Source of the DNA: a virus
Length of the DNA: 35,649 nt
IMG/VR virus record: IMGVR_UViG_3300025785_000044
Location: 1-35,649 of that record
Direction: 5' to 3' (one strand)
The notes beneath the pieces were generated by a model that saw only the letters and a list, made by a program, of their open reading frames with translations, was not told the origin of the DNA and did not search any database. Each line of letters begins with the position of its first letter. Position 1 is the first letter of the stretch. The position numbers and the translations under genes are program-made. Shown piece after piece: positions 7,946-13,890 of this stretch.

Positions 7946-8044
7946 TTATCGGGCGACCTTACCCCGATTCGTGCAGACTTGGCAGGCGTTACCCTCGTAA
8001 ATCCATTCACCACATTTGTGGCGGCTTACTTTTGTATCATCCAT
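7946..8044 (-). CDS. 32-residue zinc-binding-like micro-protein
   Basis: ATG at 8044 with a GAAAGGA ribosome binding site nine bases upstream. The peptide has a C-G-E-W knuckle and a C-x2-C pair (KCGEW...CQVCTNRG), three cysteines in all, and a basic C-terminus. Its stop overlaps the start region of the cell-wall hydrolase. Function unknown; one of a run of micro-genes. Confidence 0.6.
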   Translation of the reverse strand: MDDTKVSRHKCGEWIYEGNACQVCTNRGKVAR

Positions 8045-8090
8045 TTTCGTACATCCTTTCGGGAGATAGCGGACTGTCTAAGTTTAGCGG

Positions 8091-8255
8091 CTATTTACTT
8101 CCGCCCCATCCGTCGCCTTTGAAGGAAACGCCGAAGGACGAGAAGATCCGCTCCATCTTTCCGCAACATTCGGGTAATTCGGGCGTGGCATGGATTGAGG
8201 CGCTAACCTCATAGATCCTAAAACATCCATCGCACTTGTACTCATATACGGGCAT
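8091..8255 (-). CDS. FmdB-family zinc ribbon protein
   Basis: 54 residues starting M-P-V-Y-E-Y-K-C-D-G-C, the standard FmdB/Zn-ribbon_8 opening, with the second knuckle at E-C-C-G-K-M-E-R-I-F. The C-terminal G-V-S-F-K-G-D-G-W segment is also typical of the family. Start codon overlaps the preceding stop as TAATG. FmdB-like ribbons are frequent in actinophages; their role is not known, regulation of transcription being the usual guess. Confidence 0.9.
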   Translation of the reverse strand: MPVYEYKCDGCFRIYEVSASIHATPELPECCGKMERIFSSFGVSFKGDGWGGSK

Positions 8256-8362
8256 TAGTGACCTCTTGTTGAAGTGAGAATCGTAACGATATTAAAAATT
8301 ATGGCGATAATGCTTAATACGATTGGAATTGTATGATCGTGATCTCTTGTGTCGTATCCCAT
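8255..8362 (-). CDS. 35-residue single-span membrane peptide
   Basis: ATG at 8362 overlaps the TAA of the upstream gene. A polar start (MGYDTRDHDH) is followed by a transmembrane helix, IPIVLSIIAIIFNIVTIL, and a short TSTRGH tail. Function unknown. The overlapping stop/start at both ends and clean composition support expression. Confidence 0.7.
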   Translation of the reverse strand: MGYDTRDHDHTIPIVLSIIAIIFNIVTILTSTRGH

Positions 8363-8568
8363 TACTGTAACTCCTTCTCAATGGCTTGAATGGTTGGGCA
8401 GGGATAAGGAAGTTGATAAGCACCTTCGTTTGTCCATTGTTCGCAAGCATTACATTTCCCTTCAATCGGCTTATGCAATTCCAATACAGCACGAAGGGCA
8501 TCTTTCATAAAGATACCGTCAACAACTGTAAAGTTGTTTATACTTGCCAGCAATTCATCGTGTGTCAT
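8362..8568 (-). CDS. Small actinophage protein with CxxC (unknown function)
   Basis: 68 residues from the ATG at 8568, which overlaps the previous stop as ATGA; this decides the start over the ATG at 8586. Begins MTHDELLASIN, contains ALRAVLELHKP and ends with C-x2-C and Y-P-C-P-T-I. I recognise this pattern from short conserved actinophage proteins without known function. Cysteines suggest metal binding. Confidence 0.8.
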   Translation of the reverse strand: MTHDELLASINNFTVVDGIFMKDALRAVLELHKPIEGKCNACEQWTNEGAYQLPYPCPTIQAIEKELQ

Positions 8569-8885
8569 CGACCCGTTACCGCCCATACGAAAGACTCGTA
8601 ATCTTCCCGCGCTTGATCGTGATCTTCTCTAGGGTTTTCAGGTACTAGCGAAGTAATTGCCTCAGTATGACAACAAGGGGTCACAAAGTAATTTTCTTCT
8701 TCGTTAAACATCATCTCAGGAATTGTCCATAGATCGTTGTTTGAACACCAACCACAGGTGAACTGGTCTGAGTCGTCATAGTCGTACTGCGCGTAATACA
8801 CCGCAACAAGAACCGGCGTTGATTTCGTCAACTTGCCGCATTTATTTCCGCAAGTTGGAATGTTCATCATTTCATCGTATCGCAT
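8565..8885 (-). CDS. Cysteine/histidine-rich small protein
   Basis: 106 residues from the ATG at 8885 in a TAATG junction with the preceding gene. Contains C-G-N-K-C, C-G-W-C and C-C-H, arranged as two likely zinc knuckles (about residues 12-16, 45-48 and 72-74), with an acidic C-terminus that includes REDHDQAREDYESF. No family recognised; a zinc-bound adaptor or regulator is possible but unproven. Confidence 0.75.
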   Translation of the reverse strand: MRYDEMMNIPTCGNKCGKLTKSTPVLVAVYYAQYDYDDSDQFTCGWCSNNDLWTIPEMMFNEEENYFVTPCCHTEAITSLVPENPREDHDQAREDYESFVWAVTGR

Positions 8886-9049
8886 TAGAGACCGCCTTCG
8901 CACTTGATCATGTCGCCCCAACAGTAGCCTGAGCCTGTCCACCAAATGTGATTGACGATAAAGTACGCGCCGATCAAGGCAACGATCGCCAGCGTTCCGA
9001 ATACCACCCGGCGGCGAATTACATATTTACGATCCATCTTCTTAATCAT
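8885..9049 (-). CDS. 54-residue membrane protein
   Basis: ATG at 9049 nine bases after a GGAG motif. Basic N-terminus (MIKKMDRKYVIRRR), one transmembrane helix (VVFGTLAIVALIGAYFIV) and an external-type tail with two cysteines (GYCWGDMIKCEGG). Basic inside, small tail outside by the positive-inside rule. Function unknown. Confidence 0.75.
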   Translation of the reverse strand: MIKKMDRKYVIRRRVVFGTLAIVALIGAYFIVNHIWWTGSGYCWGDMIKCEGGL

Positions 9050-9194
9050 CCCAATCAACTCCTTTTTTTAGTAGGTCAACGCTTATTTTTAGCGAGCACC
9101 ATTCGCACTCGTAGATCGCCTCATCATCTCCGACGAGGTTAATTATCAAGCGGTTCACAAATCCGCCCTTAGTTCCGCACCAAATGCAATTCAT
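9042..9194 (-). CDS. 50-residue zinc ribbon protein
   Basis: ATG at 9194 overlaps the previous TGA (ATGA). Two cysteine pairs, C-I-W-C (3-6) and C-E-W-C (31-34 region), separated by a beta-rich NRLIINLVGDDEA segment, make a clear zinc ribbon. Acidic end (VDWDD). Function unknown. Confidence 0.75.
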   Translation of the reverse strand: MNCIWCGTKGGFVNRLIINLVGDDEAIYECEWCSLKISVDLLKKGVDWDD

Positions 9195-9295
9195 AAGGTC
9201 ACATCCTCATCCCAATCGGGAGTCTGCTCAAGCCACAAGATAATGCAGAAAAGTGCGGTAACTGTCGCCAGCCCTAATCCGATGATCTCAATCAT
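9191..9295 (-). CDS. 34-residue single-span membrane peptide
   Basis: ATG at 9295 overlaps the previous stop (ATGA). Residues 3-22 (EIIGLGLATVTALFCIILWL) are a transmembrane helix beginning almost at the N-terminus, followed by an acidic tail (EQTPDWDEDVTL). Function unknown. Confidence 0.7.
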   Translation of the reverse strand: MIEIIGLGLATVTALFCIILWLEQTPDWDEDVTL

Positions 9296-9582
9296 TGAAG
9301 GATCCCTCCATAGTTTGTTGTGATCATGTAACTATCGTCAGCGGTATCCCAATAAATCCGATACTCATGGCCAAGCGATTCAAGAAATGCTTTAATGAAT
9401 AATACCGCCGGATAATCCTGAGCCCAGTAAGCGCGCTCGAAGGAGTAATCGACTTCCGTGTCTGGTTGAGCGAAATCAACATCCTCGAAGCGGCCTTCTT
9501 GCTCTCTCCATGCGCTCGCCGTTGATTTCCAGTTAGTCGAATTGACTGTTAAGTGATCAAAATCGTTGCTAGTAATTCTCAT
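9292..9582 (-). CDS. Unknown 96-residue protein
   Basis: Start set at the ATG at 9582, which overlaps the stop of the zinc-finger gene (ATGA). Begins MRITSNDFDHL, acidic and aromatic-rich (SFERAYWAQDYPAVLF, EYRIYWDTADDSY). Looks like a compact globular alpha/beta protein. No family recognised; codon use matches its neighbours. Confidence 0.72.
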   Translation of the reverse strand: MRITSNDFDHLTVNSTNWKSTASAWREQEGRFEDVDFAQPDTEVDYSFERAYWAQDYPAVLFIKAFLESLGHEYRIYWDTADDSYMITTNYGGILQ

Positions 9583-9773
9583 GCTTTTACCGCCCATCCT
9601 GTTGAGTGTGTTGTTCCGCAATTCAAGCAAGTGCCTGAGCGAATGTCGTAATCTTTGCCGCAAGTGCATCCGGCCGCGCTTACGATTGGCTCGCCCTTGT
9701 GGAAGTCATAGTGGAGAAACAATTGGTATTGCTTTGCAAATTTCTTGCCGCAGTTGAAGCACTCGTACTTCAT
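9579..9773 (-). CDS. C2H2-type zinc finger protein
   Basis: 64 residues. The N-terminus fits the classical C2H2 consensus: C4-x2-C7-x12-H20-x3-H24, with Phe and Leu at the conserved hydrophobic positions (C-F-N-C-G-K-K-F ... L-F-L-H-Y-D-F-H). The second half has C-T-C and C-L-N-C, a likely zinc ribbon. Probable nucleic acid or protein binding; the target is unknown. Start follows the previous stop by one base. Confidence 0.8.
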   Translation of the reverse strand: MKYECFNCGKKFAKQYQLFLHYDFHKGEPIVSAAGCTCGKDYDIRSGTCLNCGTTHSTGWAVKA

Positions 9774-9774
9774 G

Positions 9775-9882
9775 TTATGCCCCTGCCTTTTCCACTAAAT
9801 CCCGCGCCTTTGCGATTTCATCGTTCCAATTTAATGAAAGTTGATGATTAAGATTTTCTAAAATTTCTTTCATTGTGATCAT
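9775..9882 (-). CDS. 35-residue charged helical peptide
   Basis: ATG at 9882 follows the LPD29 gene stop by one base (TAACATG), and the same TAACATG junction repeats at its end. Sequence MITMKEILENLNHQLSL then a charged helix. An internal ATG at 9873 is an alternative start. Function unknown. Confidence 0.6.
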   Translation of the reverse strand: MITMKEILENLNHQLSLNWNDEIAKARDLVEKAGA

Positions 9883-9883
9883 G

Positions 9884-10393
9884 TTATGCCACCGCCTTTT
9901 CCTGAGCAGGGAAGATGTAGGACATACGGCTTACGATTTGGCATCCATACATTCGAGGCATACCGAAAAACGATCCGAAGGCATAAAGTCCAGTTTCGGC
10001 TAATTCGTAAGTTTCATTGTCGTTGTATTCTTTGCCTGAGATCTCTTCAAACTTTGCGATGAGATTGGCTTTGTATTCCTTTGAAACTTCGCGGTTCGTG
10101 AAAACAAAATCCGCTCCAAAATGAACCTCTGTTGGAAGATCGTCGCCCTCAAGGATAATGAGCGAGTTGTGGTAATCCTTCATGTCGGTCATTCCGTCAA
10201 ATGATGCGCCTTGGTAAAACTTTGAGATTGCATCTACTTCGCTTTCCATTGGTCCGTCAATCCATGAAATGTGGATCGAGGATCCGCCTGAATATGAGTG
10301 AGAGCGAACCGAAAACTTAGTTGAAGGGAAAGAATTTTTGAGAGCCTTGCGGATCATCTTCGCGGTATCTGTTGTTGAGATACTTGTTGCCAT
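9884..10393 (-). CDS. LPD29-domain protein
   Basis: 169 residues. D-T-A-K-M-I-R-K-A-L-K near the start, F-S-V-R-S-H-S-Y-S-G-G-S-S-I (27-40 region) and F-Y-Q-G-A-S-F-D-G-M-T-D match large polyvalent-protein-associated domain 29, known as a module in phage polyvalent proteins and as a stand-alone gene. Molecular function is not established. The gene is preceded by an 86-bp leader with a conserved element and a GAAGG ribosome binding site, so it probably starts a transcript covering the micro-gene cassette. Confidence 0.85.
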   Translation of the reverse strand: MATSISTTDTAKMIRKALKNSFPSTKFSVRSHSYSGGSSIHISWIDGPMESEVDAISKFYQGASFDGMTDMKDYHNSLIILEGDDLPTEVHFGADFVFTNREVSKEYKANLIAKFEEISGKEYNDNETYELAETGLYAFGSFFGMPRMYGCQIVSRMSYIFPAQEKAVA

Positions 10394-10479
10394 TTGCTTG
10401 CCTTCTTCCTGTTTGGGGGCTGATGCCCTGTTAAGAAGAACTGTAGCCCATAAATTACGGTCTAGGGGTCAATTTGGCG
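10394..10479 (-). promoter_or_regulatory. Leader with conserved 32-bp element, hairpin and RBS (copy A)
   Basis: The 32 bp at 10428-10459 match 15049-15080 at 29 positions; the core on the minus strand is CGTAATTTATGGGCTAC. Next come a small hairpin (GGGC/GCCC arms at 10417-10420 and 10425-10428) and the sequence AACAGGAAGAAGGCAAG before the ATG. Order and spacing are the same as in copy B. Probably a phage promoter or operator for the LPD29 gene and downstream cassette; a TTGACC lies upstream but at an unsuitable distance from an obvious -10 box. Confidence 0.6.
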
Positions 10480-10851
10480 TTATTTTTGGAAAATTTTTAT
10501 GTCCGCTCCGGCTTCATCAGAATAGACTTTTACGGCTTTTATGTCTATTACTTGCGAATCGTCCGCATAACAGATCCCCGTAAGCGCATCAAGAACGCCA
10601 CGGATGTATTTATCGAGGTCGGGAGCCACAGTCGGGAACTCCCTTTTCACTGTTTTAGGCCTCCGGACTCGGAAAATGATCTCAATCCCGATCCCGCCCT
10701 CAACAGGCTTGGCTCCGGCAAATCGAGCCGAAAGAGCCACTGTGGAGCGCCACACGGCAAGGGCTGAGCCCTGAGAGTGCAGAACATGGCCGTTGATCAC
10801 CTTCATCGAGCCCTGTGGCACGGGAGTGCCATCGCAGGAAAAGGAGATCAT
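10480..10851 (-). CDS. rusA: RusA-family Holliday junction resolvase
   Basis: 123 residues with the complete RusA signature: G-T-P-V-P-Q-G-S at 8-15, A-P-D-L-D-K at 76-81 and V-L-D-A-L-T-G at 86-92, A-D-D-S-Q-V at 96-101. D78, D80, D88 and the D97-D98 pair are the likely metal ligands. Dimeric endonuclease that cuts four-way junctions and prepares concatemers for packaging. It lies downstream of the replication protein gene, as often in lambdoid-like modules. Confidence 0.93.
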   Translation of the reverse strand: MISFSCDGTPVPQGSMKVINGHVLHSQGSALAVWRSTVALSARFAGAKPVEGGIGIEIIFRVRRPKTVKREFPTVAPDLDKYIRGVLDALTGICYADDSQVIDIKAVKVYSDEAGADIKIFQK

Positions 10852-10861
10852 TCGGCTAATT

Positions 10862-11041
10862 CTAGCCGAGCAACGCGATGTGATCTGCGACCACAGAATG
10901 AACTACCTTGGTGCCATCGGTCAAATAAAGATCGTAAGTGCCAGTGTGATCCGGCCCCTCAATATCCTTGACGATCATCGCTTCCCCATTATGAGAAACG
11001 CGGTCGCCAAATTGAACTTTGTCCGGTGTAACGATAGTCAT
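10862..11041 (-). CDS. Small beta-rich protein of unknown function
   Basis: 59 residues, ATG at 11041 with a strong GAGGGGAAG ribosome binding site. Begins MTIVTPDKVQFGDRV and has alternating beta strands and turns (GTYDLYLTDGTKVVHS), like an SH3-like or KOW-like small barrel. I do not recognise a family. Preceded by a promoter-like region with an inverted repeat. Confidence 0.75.
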   Translation of the reverse strand: MTIVTPDKVQFGDRVSHNGEAMIVKDIEGPDHTGTYDLYLTDGTKVVHSVVADHIALLG

Positions 11042-11096
11042 AACTTCCCCTCTCGGTTCGTAATGCTTACGATAATAGTAACAGATTACTTACGAA
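11042..11096 (-). promoter_or_regulatory. Intergenic promoter/operator candidate with inverted repeat
   Basis: Arms TTCGTAA (11057-11063) and TTACGAA (11090-11096) enclose 26 AT-rich bases with ACTATTATC on the minus strand, which could supply a -10 box. The distal arm overlaps the stop of the replication gene. The layout suits a regulator site controlling the RusA transcript, perhaps for one of the phage HTH proteins. Confidence 0.45.
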
Positions 11097-11860
11097 TTAC
11101 GGCGAACTTGGTCAAGAAATGCCCTGACCGATTCGGGCATTGGAGCCCCTTCTACCCGATCCTCTTCGGAGAATCTAGGCGGGACTATGGTTGGGGTCGT
11201 GATCGGCTCCCTGAAGCCACCCTGTGGCTTTTTAAGGGGTAACGGGGAGTCAAGCCATCGGTCGCCATTGAGCCAAGTCGAAGGATGAGCAGTAAAGGCC
11301 GGATCCCGATTCGGATCTCGAGCATAGCGATCAGCGCCTTCGACGATCACCTCAACCGTTGTTTTCTTGATCGCCTTGACCCACGCCTTCATCGCTGAGC
11401 CTTTTCCAACCTTGATCGGATAGACCGCCCAAAACTTCTCGAAATCTTCACTGTATATATCTTTTTTTGTATCTGTATCTGTATCTGTATATACAAGCGT
11501 TTGCTCAACATTCGCACTGCGATCGCTTAGCGAACGCTTAACGAACGCACTACGAGCGCTTGTTGAGGCCTTCTCTGATTTCTCTCGAACTTTCGCCAGA
11601 TCATTCTCAACTCTTGCATGAGTCCAAATATCTCCGTCAATCCAGAAAAACTCCGCCAGAATCTCTCGATTGTCTTCCCATTCCTCCGGAGTCATTCGAG
11701 CAACTGTGGCTAGGCGTTCGCGGCTATTGTTGAGCGGCTTGCCCTGTTGCCAGTAATTCATCAGTAGTAACATATACGCGCCATGCTGAACGGCGTTGAG
11801 ATGGGCGGTATCAGCAAGATAATCGTTCACATACAGTTGCATATAAGGCAGGGAATTCAT
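11090..11860 (-). CDS. DUF1376-type replication initiation protein
   Basis: 256 residues. The N-terminal 85 residues are a DUF1376/YdaU winged-helix domain: Y-M-Q-L-Y-V-N-D-Y-L-A-D-T at 6-18, then H-G-A-Y-M-L-L-L-M-N-Y-W-Q-Q-G. A charged low-complexity linker (about 90-135, with a DTDTDT run) follows. The C-terminal domain resembles that of phage replisome organisers: F-W-A-V-Y-P at 143-148 and H-P-S-T-W-L-N-G-D-R-W at 192-202. Expected to bind the origin and load the host helicase. The linker DNA carries iterons and an AT-rich run. Confidence 0.85.
   Translation of the reverse strand: MNSLPYMQLYVNDYLADTAHLNAVQHGAYMLLLMNYWQQGKPLNNSRERLATVARMTPEEWEDNREILAEFFWIDGDIWTHARVENDLAKVREKSEKASTSARSAFVKRSLSDRSANVEQTLVYTDTDTDTKKDIYSEDFEKFWAVYPIKVGKGSAMKAWVKAIKKTTVEVIVEGADRYARDPNRDPAFTAHPSTWLNGDRWLDSPLPLKKPQGGFREPITTPTIVPPRFSEEDRVEGAPMPESVRAFLDQVRRNS
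11452..11554. other. Candidate replication origin inside the replication gene
   Basis: Positions 11513-11554 are built of short repeats: CGCACTGCG, then CGCTTAGCGAA and CGCTTAACGAA in direct tandem, then CGCACTACG. Immediately next to them, 11452-11495 is AT-rich with three TATCTG copies (11470-11487) and a long T run. Iterons beside a melting region in the linker between the two domains of a replication protein is the plan of the lambda origin in gene O. Confidence 0.55.
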
Positions 11861-12343
11861 TTACTCCCTCCCGACTGACTGCATAATCATTTGTTTAGTT
11901 ATCCCGTATCGCTCAAAATCTTTTATGACTTTGTCGCGAACCGATGATTTGTTGTGGCTCAATAGAGATTGCCTTTCGTCGTTAGTCATTCCGCCCCAAA
12001 CTCCGTATTGTTCTTGATTGGTGGCGTACTTTAAGCATTGACTCCAAATTGGGCAAGGAGCGCAGGTGAAGCGGAAAACATCTATGTCGATCAACTTTGA
12101 TACGCCTCGATCCTCGATCTTGTAGAAAAAGTTTGTCGGCAAATCCTTGCAAGCGGCTCGATCCCAATCGACATCCATGTAGGTCGGATTTTCATAATTA
12201 TCAACAAGGGCATCAAGTTGATCGCGATCATAAGTTCCGTCCGCAAATTGGTGGATCTCGTACTTTTTAATCCACCTGTGAATTGTCCGTTGCGTGACTC
12301 CGTATCGGCTGACCGCTTCGGAGATTGTTATTTTGATGAGCAA
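11861..12343 (-). CDS. Helix-turn-helix/WhiB fusion transcription factor
   Basis: 160 residues. Residues 1-50 are a homeodomain/MerR-like HTH (ISEAVSRYGVTQRTIHRWIK, 7-26). Residues 58-130 are a WhiB domain: C65, C94, C97, C103 in the family spacing C-xn-C-x2-C-x5-C for a 4Fe-4S cluster, and G-V-W-G-G at 114-118. A helical C-terminus (about 138-160) resembles another HTH. WhiB proteins bind the host sigma factor region 4 and redirect RNA polymerase. The start is TTG at 12343, seven bases after AGGAG, overlapping the nuclease gene. Phage WhiBs are usually only the WhiB domain, so the HTH is an unusual addition. Confidence 0.9.
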   Translation of the reverse strand: MLIKITISEAVSRYGVTQRTIHRWIKKYEIHQFADGTYDRDQLDALVDNYENPTYMDVDWDRAACKDLPTNFFYKIEDRGVSKLIDIDVFRFTCAPCPIWSQCLKYATNQEQYGVWGGMTNDERQSLLSHNKSSVRDKVIKDFERYGITKQMIMQSVGRE

Positions 12344-12987
12344 CCGTTTACTCCTGTCGCATCGTAATAATCACAATAAGAGCGGCAAAAATAAACATCT
12401 TTTTCAGGTTCCGGAACTTCGCCGTTCGCCGCCATTTCTTGAAGATTGGCAATCCACGCCAAGCCTTGCTGAGCCATCTCGGGATCATAAGGCTCGGTGT
12501 GTTCTCGAACATCTTCGGATTCGCCATCACGCGCCACTGCTACAAGGGTGACTGTTTCTACCGGATAGCCATTCTCACTTACAAGATAGCCATAAAGTTG
12601 AACCTGCATCCTTTGTTGGAGCGAAGGAAAGTAGCGAAGGGACTTTTTCTTTGTTGTTTTCCAGTCCACGATCTGTTGTTTATCTTTAATGTAGAGATCG
12701 ACATGGCCCCGCAACCCTTCGATTGCGAACTCCTGCTCGATCATAAAGTTATCCCCGAACGGATCTTCTCGCTTGATCGCTTCGGCAATTCCGGCGTGAA
12801 TAAATGTCCCGAGTATCGCGGGTAATTTATCCGTTGGATTTACCTTCGGGGCCTGCGTGATATTCATAAACACGCGCCGCTTACAATCGCCAACGGCTGA
12901 CGGACCGATGTCGATTTGTAAAGATCTGTCGCGCTGAGCATCATGTCCGGCCAGCGCTCCAACCAACATTTTCTTAATATCGCTCAC
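12328..12987 (-). CDS. Cas4/RecB-like PD-(D/E)xK nuclease with Fe-S cysteines
   Basis: 219 residues. H64, D97 (G-H-V-D-L-Y), D108 and K110 (I-V-D-W-K-T-T-K) and Q130-x-Y132 make the PD-(D/E)xK core. C35 and C201, C205, C216 have the Cas4/AddB order for an iron-sulfur cluster. Likely 5'-3' exonuclease giving ssDNA for the annealing protein encoded upstream (13887-14435). CRISPR genes are absent, so this is a recombination rather than adaptation gene. Confidence 0.9.
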   Translation of the reverse strand: MSDIKKMLVGALAGHDAQRDRSLQIDIGPSAVGDCKRRVFMNITQAPKVNPTDKLPAILGTFIHAGIAEAIKREDPFGDNFMIEQEFAIEGLRGHVDLYIKDKQQIVDWKTTKKKSLRYFPSLQQRMQVQLYGYLVSENGYPVETVTLVAVARDGESEDVREHTEPYDPEMAQQGLAWIANLQEMAANGEVPEPEKDVYFCRSYCDYYDATGVNGCSSK

Positions 12988-13349
12988 GAAGCATCAAATC
13001 CTGTGCGAACCGAAGTTCCGATCGAGCGAGCAATATCTACCTGAACTCTAAGGCGAGCCACATTTGCCCGATTAGCCTTGACGGTCGCTTCAGATTCGGC
13101 AAGCGCCATGTGAGAATCTTTGTTATCAAGGAGTGCAATATCTTCGCGCTCCTGCACCGTGTAATTCCTACCAGTAGGTGAAGATATTTGCGCTAACCCC
13201 ATGCGGGAAGTAGCCATCGCAACTTCGTAATATGCCTTGTGTTGATGATAAGCGGCTTCAGCATCTACGAGATCGTTGTGCGCCTCGTCGATTAACTTGC
13301 TGAGATCCTTGAGGCGGGTTTCAACTTGCACAGGGGTGACTACGCTCAC
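12984..13349 (-). CDS. Coiled-coil protein of unknown function
   Basis: 121 residues, mostly two long helices (about 8-50 and 75-110) with a Q-E-R-E-D-I-A-L-L-D segment between. Start overlaps the previous stop (ATGA). Sits between the nuclease and small-protein genes, so a partner of the recombination proteins is possible but not shown. Confidence 0.7.
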   Translation of the reverse strand: MSVVTPVQVETRLKDLSKLIDEAHNDLVDAEAAYHQHKAYYEVAMATSRMGLAQISSPTGRNYTVQEREDIALLDNKDSHMALAESEATVKANRANVARLRVQVDIARSIGTSVRTGFDAS

Positions 13350-13612
13350 TTTTTCTCACCTAACGCAATCTGAGCGCAAATATCCTGCACTTGCAGAGCG
13401 ACATTCTCGATACCCGCTTTGACGATCACTTTTCGATTATTAGTGAAATCGAGAGCGCAGATCTGATCGTAAATATCGAGGCGGATCTCTGCCTCAAGGC
13501 GAGCCGTCATCTTTGCAAGTTGCTGAGCGAGGAACTCGTCAGTTTTTGCTCCGAGGATTAACTTGCCGTTGTTGATTTCCCAGTGTTGTTTAGTTTTGCA
13601 AAACAGTTTCAT
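13346..13612 (-). CDS. Unknown 88-residue protein
   Basis: Start set at the ATG at 13612, overlapping the upstream stop as ATGA. Starts MKLFCKTKQHWEI, then a long amphipathic helix AQQLAKMTARLEAEIRLDIYD and a final helix IENVALQVQDICAQIAL. No family recognised. Confidence 0.7.
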   Translation of the reverse strand: MKLFCKTKQHWEINNGKLILGAKTDEFLAQQLAKMTARLEAEIRLDIYDQICALDFTNNRKVIVKAGIENVALQVQDICAQIALGEKK

Positions 13613-13890
13613 AACATCATCCCATTCTCGGCGTATCGCCATACGATGCACCGGTTGCCTTTTTCGTTATCTCTAGTTGTGCCGCTATCTATTACGAAGC
13701 CATCTGTTACGAGGGATCCGCGAATCGGTCGTACTGTATTGCCATCTAAGTGGAGATACTTCTCGATCTCATTATCAGTTAAGCCGGTGAGTCCTCGGTT
13801 GATGAAAAGTTCATAGACTTTGCGGCGAAGTGATCCAACTTTCGGCTCGATCTTCTCCCTTGCCTCTATTGAGGTGCGTTGTGTCGTCAT
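13609..13890 (-). CDS. Winged-helix DNA-binding protein
   Basis: 93 residues from the ATG at 13890 (ATGA overlap with the annealing protein). L-R-R-K-V-Y-E-L-F-I-N-R-G (21-33), G-L-T-D-N-E-I-E-K-Y-L (36-46), then N-T-V-R-P-I-R-G-S-L recognition helix and a wing with D-S-G-T-T-R-D. This is a typical winged helix of the kind used by early phage regulators. Target unknown. Confidence 0.75.
   Translation of the reverse strand: MTTQRTSIEAREKIEPKVGSLRRKVYELFINRGLTGLTDNEIEKYLHLDGNTVRPIRGSLVTDGFVIDSGTTRDNEKGNRCIVWRYAENGMML

Noticed and set aside
8886-8945. N-terminal extension of the 8565 gene up to 8945
   Set aside because: The TAATG junction at 8885 and the membrane protein gene over this stretch show that translation starts at 8885.
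12328-12987. CRISPR-associated function for the Cas4-like nuclease
   Set aside because: No CRISPR repeats or other cas genes; fits a recombination nuclease next to an annealing protein.
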